The position numbers and the translations under genes were made by a program. This document shows positions 5,269 to 7,345 of a DNA stretch of 7,345 nucleotides, in pieces. Below the pieces are notes generated by a model that searched no databases, was not told the origin of the DNA, and saw nothing but the letters and a program-made list of their open reading frames with translations. Source of the stretch: Actinomycetota bacterium (lineage in GTDB: Bacteria > Actinomycetota > Actinomycetes > Streptosporangiales > Streptosporangiaceae). The stretch is taken from assembly GCA_003140115.1 (NCBI GenBank), contig PLIQ01000284.1:1-7345 (forward strand), written 5' to 3'. Within the stretch, counting starts at the first letter, position 1, and every line of letters starts with the position of its first letter.

Positions 5269-5676
5269 GGACCCTATTGATGCTCCGCATCCCTGGCAGA
5301 AGCTGTCTCCCGCGATGATGCGGGTGCCGCACTTGGCGCAGAAGCTCGAAGCCCGCCCGGGCACCGGTGTCGGCACCGGCGCCTGTGCCGACGGCCCTTG
5401 GTGCGCCTGCTGTGCCGACGCCTGCCATCCCAGGATGGAGTTCTTGTGCTTGAGAGCGAGCAGCACCACGGCGGCGACCAGGCAGATCAGCGCTAGCCAG
5501 CCGGAAGCCGTGTGCAGGAAGCTCTGGCGTTCTATGCACTCGCCCGAGCTGAGTATCGCGACGGTGTCGCTGCATGACGGGAGGTTGGAGGTCGACGCCA
5601 GATACGCGATCGCGAATACCGCCGAGGCGGTAATTGCCTTCGTAAAGGTCGGTGCCTTGCTGAATGTAAGTTTCAT
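5263..5676 (-). CDS. Two-helix membrane protein with C-terminal zinc ribbon, function unknown
   Basis: A 137-residue protein with no assignable function. A first hydrophobic helix spans about residues 13-29. A short loop contains Cys35 and Cys47, and a second helix spans about 56-75, followed by basic KHK (76-78). Then comes a Gln/Ala/Pro-rich linker (about 84-110) and a zinc ribbon with Cys113, Cys116, Cys127 and Cys130 (FCAKCG, ten residues between the pairs, FCQGCG). The basic residues at 2-13 and after helix 2 suggest both ends are cytoplasmic, so the cysteine loop would face outside and could hold a disulfide. Zinc ribbons of this type are common in actinobacterial membrane proteins of unknown role. 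The ATG at 5674-5676 has no Shine-Dalgarno; a TATGTT hexamer ends 6 nt upstream, which would fit a leaderless start. It lies between the LuxR regulator (88 nt upstream) and the lipoprotein gene (77 nt downstream), all in one direction. Confidence 0.82.
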   Translation of the reverse strand: MKLTFSKAPTFTKAITASAVFAIAYLASTSNLPSCSDTVAILSSGECIERQSFLHTASGWLALICLVAAVVLLALKHKNSILGWQASAQQAHQGPSAQAPVPTPVPGRASSFCAKCGTRIIAGDSFCQGCGASIGSL

Positions 5677-5677
5677 A

Positions 5678-5698
5678 AGCCGAACATAAAGTCCGGCT
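5678..5698. promoter_or_regulatory. Inverted repeat at the start of the zinc-ribbon gene
   Basis: Arms AGCCGAAC (5678-5685) and GTCCGGCT (5691-5698) pair with one mismatch around a 5-bp AT-rich centre. The element ends one base before the ATG and covers the possible -10 hexamer TATGTT (5688-5683). It could be an operator over the transcription start; if the mRNA starts further up, it would form a hairpin against the start codon. Confidence 0.4.
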
Positions 5699-5728
5699 CG
5701 CGCCGCGCGGCAGAGGCCGAGCGACCTA

Positions 5729-5761
5729 CCACACGCGCGCAGGTGTGGGCCGGCCGGCCCA
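5729..5761 (-). terminator. GC-rich hairpins after the LuxR gene, possible terminator
   Basis: A perfect 16-bp palindrome TGGGCCGGCCGGCCCA (5746-5761) begins 3 nt after the LuxR stop. Overlapping it by three bases is a second hairpin, CCACAC (5729-5734) against GTGTGG (5743-5748) with an 8-nt loop. In RNA the two cannot form fully together. There is no U-tract, which many actinobacterial terminators also lack. This would separate LuxR from the zinc-ribbon gene, but it could equally be only an attenuating or stabilising structure. Confidence 0.4.
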
Positions 5762-5763
5762 TA

Positions 5764-7345
5764 TCAAGGGGAAGGGACGACCGGTTCGATGCCCGCCTGG
5801 ATGGCGTAGCGGGTCAGTTCGGCGCGGTTGCGCGCGCTGGTCTTGTCCCTGATCCGGTCCAGGTGCGTTCGCACTGTGTTGGGCGTGACAAAGAGCGTCT
5901 CCGCGATCTTGGCGTTGCTCGCTCCGCCGGCAAGTAGCGCCATGATCTGCCGCTCTCGTGCCGACAGCGGGCCAGTCGGGCTGTCCGCCGGGACGCGACG
6001 GGCGACTGGAACGGTCACCGCGGGCGCAGGCCCCGGAGCTGGCTGGGCTGTGCCCAGGGCCACGGCTATGGCATCGGCTTGGCTAAGCGCAGGACCAGGC
6101 CGACGGGCAGCATCGAACACAGCATCGCCCAGGGTGGCGCGCGCAGCGGCATGGTCGCGGTCGCGCCGCCCCGCTTCTGAAGACAGAGCCAGGTCGAGGG
6201 CCTGCTCGAGGCTAAGGGCCAGGCCCTGGGCGTAGGCTCGCTCCAGCTGCTCGTCGCCCAGGTGCGCACGCGCCTGGACGAGGCTGTCCTGGCGGTAGCG
6301 CGCGTCGAAGTCGTCCCACGGGGTGCCCGTCTGGTCCTGAAACGCCTGCACGGAGCCGTGGAGGACGGCAGCCCGGTCCCAGTCGCCCAGATCGCCGGTC
6401 ACGCACGTCAGGTACAAGAAGCCATAGGCCATGGCTCTGCGGTACCCGCTCTGGCGGCTGGACCGCAGGCTGACCTCGAACATGGACCGGGCGCCATCGA
6501 GGTCTCCCTCCGCGCGCAGCATCAGGCCCACGTTCGCCGGCAGTTCGGCGCTCTCCCACCCGACCTGCTGCGCGGCTCGTGCCACGGCTTCCAGGTGAGC
6601 CCGGGCGACGGGGATGTCTCCGACCATCAGGGCATGGAGGCCGGCGTTGTTGTGCAGGAGGCAGTTGTGGAGATGGTCACCGGATCGTTCGGTGCAAGCG
6701 ATCGCTTCGCTAACCAGCTGCGGGGACCGTGCCGGGTCGAGGGTCAGGACATAGTGGGCCAGGCTCTCGGCCAGCAGGACGTCGTCGCCGAGGCGGCGGG
6801 CTCGCTCGACAGACTCCTGCCCGAAGGGGCGCCCTGCCTCCGTCTCGCCGGCGAAGTGCCATGCGGTGCACAGCGCCGCAAGGGCCCTGCTGAGCAGCCG
6901 GTCGTCCCCCAGCTGGCGGGCGACCTGGACCGCCTGTTCAGCAAGGTGCCGTGCTGCGCCGATGTCAACCCAGGAAGCGGTGTGCGCCGCGGTGACCAGT
7001 GCCGCCGCGAACAGTGCGGGGCCGGCATCGGCGTCCGGCCGCCTGACCGCTGGCACGAGCAACTCGAGGACTTGCTGCTGCCGGGAACGCACTATCCCGT
7101 AGCGGTAAAGCGCGACGCCTAGGCGCAGGACCAGTGCGGTCCCATCGGGGTCGTGGATCGCATGCTCGCCAGCGCGCCGCAGGTTGGCCTGGTCGGCGTC
7201 CAGCCGGTCCAGCCAGCTGCCCTGGTCCGGCCCGGTCAGATGAGCGGCCGCCGCCTCGGCGACGGCCAGGAAATGATCGCGGTGGGCGACGCGGGCGTCC
7301 TGCAGGTCCGGGCCGGTCCGCCGCGCGAGGCGTTCGGCGGCGTAG
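5764..7345 (-). CDS. LuxR-family transcriptional regulator, large ATPase-TPR-HTH type (N terminus outside window)
   Basis: C-terminal 526 residues of a large regulator; the frame is open to the right edge, with no stop between 7092 and 7345. A GTG at 7092 could start a shorter protein, but the 84 codons above it read as typical family sequence (LARRTGPDL, HRDHFLAVAEAA, LTGPDQGSWLDRLDADQANL, ALYRYGI), so the gene continues outside. Such proteins usually have an N-terminal AAA/NB-ARC-type ATPase, not in view here. The visible part is a long run of helical repeats of TPR character (about residues 40-400: AARHLAEQAVQVARQLGD, RARRLGDDVLLAESLAHYVLTL, LHNNAGLHALMVGDIPVARAHLE and similar). After a Pro/Ala-rich linker, a LuxR helix-turn-helix fills the last 68 residues: PLSARERQIMALLAGGASNAKIAE, then TPNTVRTHLDRIRDKTSARNR with the recognition helix. 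Typically a cytoplasmic, ligand- or partner-controlled activator. It may control the downstream zinc-ribbon and lipoprotein genes, or distant targets. Confidence 0.93.
   Translation of the reverse strand, partial: YAAERLARRTGPDLQDARVAHRDHFLAVAEAAAAHLTGPDQGSWLDRLDADQANLRRAGEHAIHDPDGTALVLRLGVALYRYGIVRSRQQQVLELLVPAVRRPDADAGPALFAAALVTAAHTASWVDIGAARHLAEQAVQVARQLGDDRLLSRALAALCTAWHFAGETEAGRPFGQESVERARRLGDDVLLAESLAHYVLTLDPARSPQLVSEAIACTERSGDHLHNCLLHNNAGLHALMVGDIPVARAHLEAVARAAQQVGWESAELPANVGLMLRAEGDLDGARSMFEVSLRSSRQSGYRRAMAYGFLYLTCVTGDLGDWDRAAVLHGSVQAFQDQTGTPWDDFDARYRQDSLVQARAHLGDEQLERAYAQGLALSLEQALDLALSSEAGRRDRDHAAARATLGDAVFDAARRPGPALSQADAIAVALGTAQPAPGPAPAVTVPVARRVPADSPTGPLSARERQIMALLAGGASNAKIAETLFVTPNTVRTHLDRIRDKTSARNRAELTRYAIQAGIEPVVPSP

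Noticed and set aside
5186..5575. 130-codon upstream extension of the lipoprotein frame, giving a 556-residue protein
   Set aside because: It overlaps the zinc-ribbon gene in another frame, reads as low-complexity Arg/Gly/Ala sequence and would bury the lipoprotein signal; a strong ribosome site and signal peptide mark the start at 5185.
7090..7092. GTG as the start of the LuxR protein
   Set aside because: The frame stays open to the window edge and the 84 codons above it match the family, so this is an internal Val codon.
6262..7122. Long open frame on the plus strand opposite the LuxR gene
   Set aside because: A GC-rich shadow frame: no recognisable domain, while the opposite strand encodes clear LuxR/TPR sequence.

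Overview
The window is a GC-rich stretch from an actinobacterium. The base composition, the codon third positions, a DrrB-type ABC-2 permease, a DUF385/Ddn-type protein (a family that uses cofactor F420) and a large LuxR regulator of the ATPase-TPR-HTH type all point to a soil actinomycete. Genus cannot be fixed from the sequence. No RNA gene, insertion sequence, phage gene or CRISPR array was seen.

Layout, left to right. Positions 2-775 (+) hold the 3' part of a DrrB-like multidrug ABC permease; its ATPase partner should lie just outside the left edge. It runs head-on into a two-gene minus-strand operon: a SnoaL/NTF2-fold protein (1164-1559) followed, with an ATGA overlap, by a VOC/glyoxalase-fold protein (772-1167). 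The permease and VOC stop codons share the same CTAG. Next is a short divergent promoter region, then a DUF385/F420-type nitroreductase-like protein (1673-2113, +) with a probable leaderless promoter.

From 2141 to the right edge every gene is on the minus strand. In order of transcription, right to left, they are: a large LuxR-family regulator cut by the right edge (5764-7345); a two-helix membrane protein with a C-terminal zinc ribbon (5263-5676); a lipoprotein with three Cys-pair segments (3905-5185); an alpha/beta hydrolase (2930-3790); a YCII-like protein (2595-2900); and a second VOC/Glyoxalase_6-like protein (2141-2527).

The left half (permease, two VOC proteins, SnoaL-like protein, DUF385 protein, YCII protein, hydrolase) resembles a collection of small detoxification or secondary-metabolism accessory genes, with no recognisable biosynthetic core. 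The zinc-ribbon membrane protein and the lipoprotein have no assigned function and are the most likely place for something undescribed. They may form an envelope pair under, or next to, the LuxR regulator. Other notable structure: a 17-bp unit repeated three times between two genes, a palindrome inside a predicted promoter spacer, inverted repeats in front of the two unknown genes, and a hydrolase whose usual catalytic histidine position carries no histidine. I do not see a clear-cut new system; the findings are leads of moderate strength.
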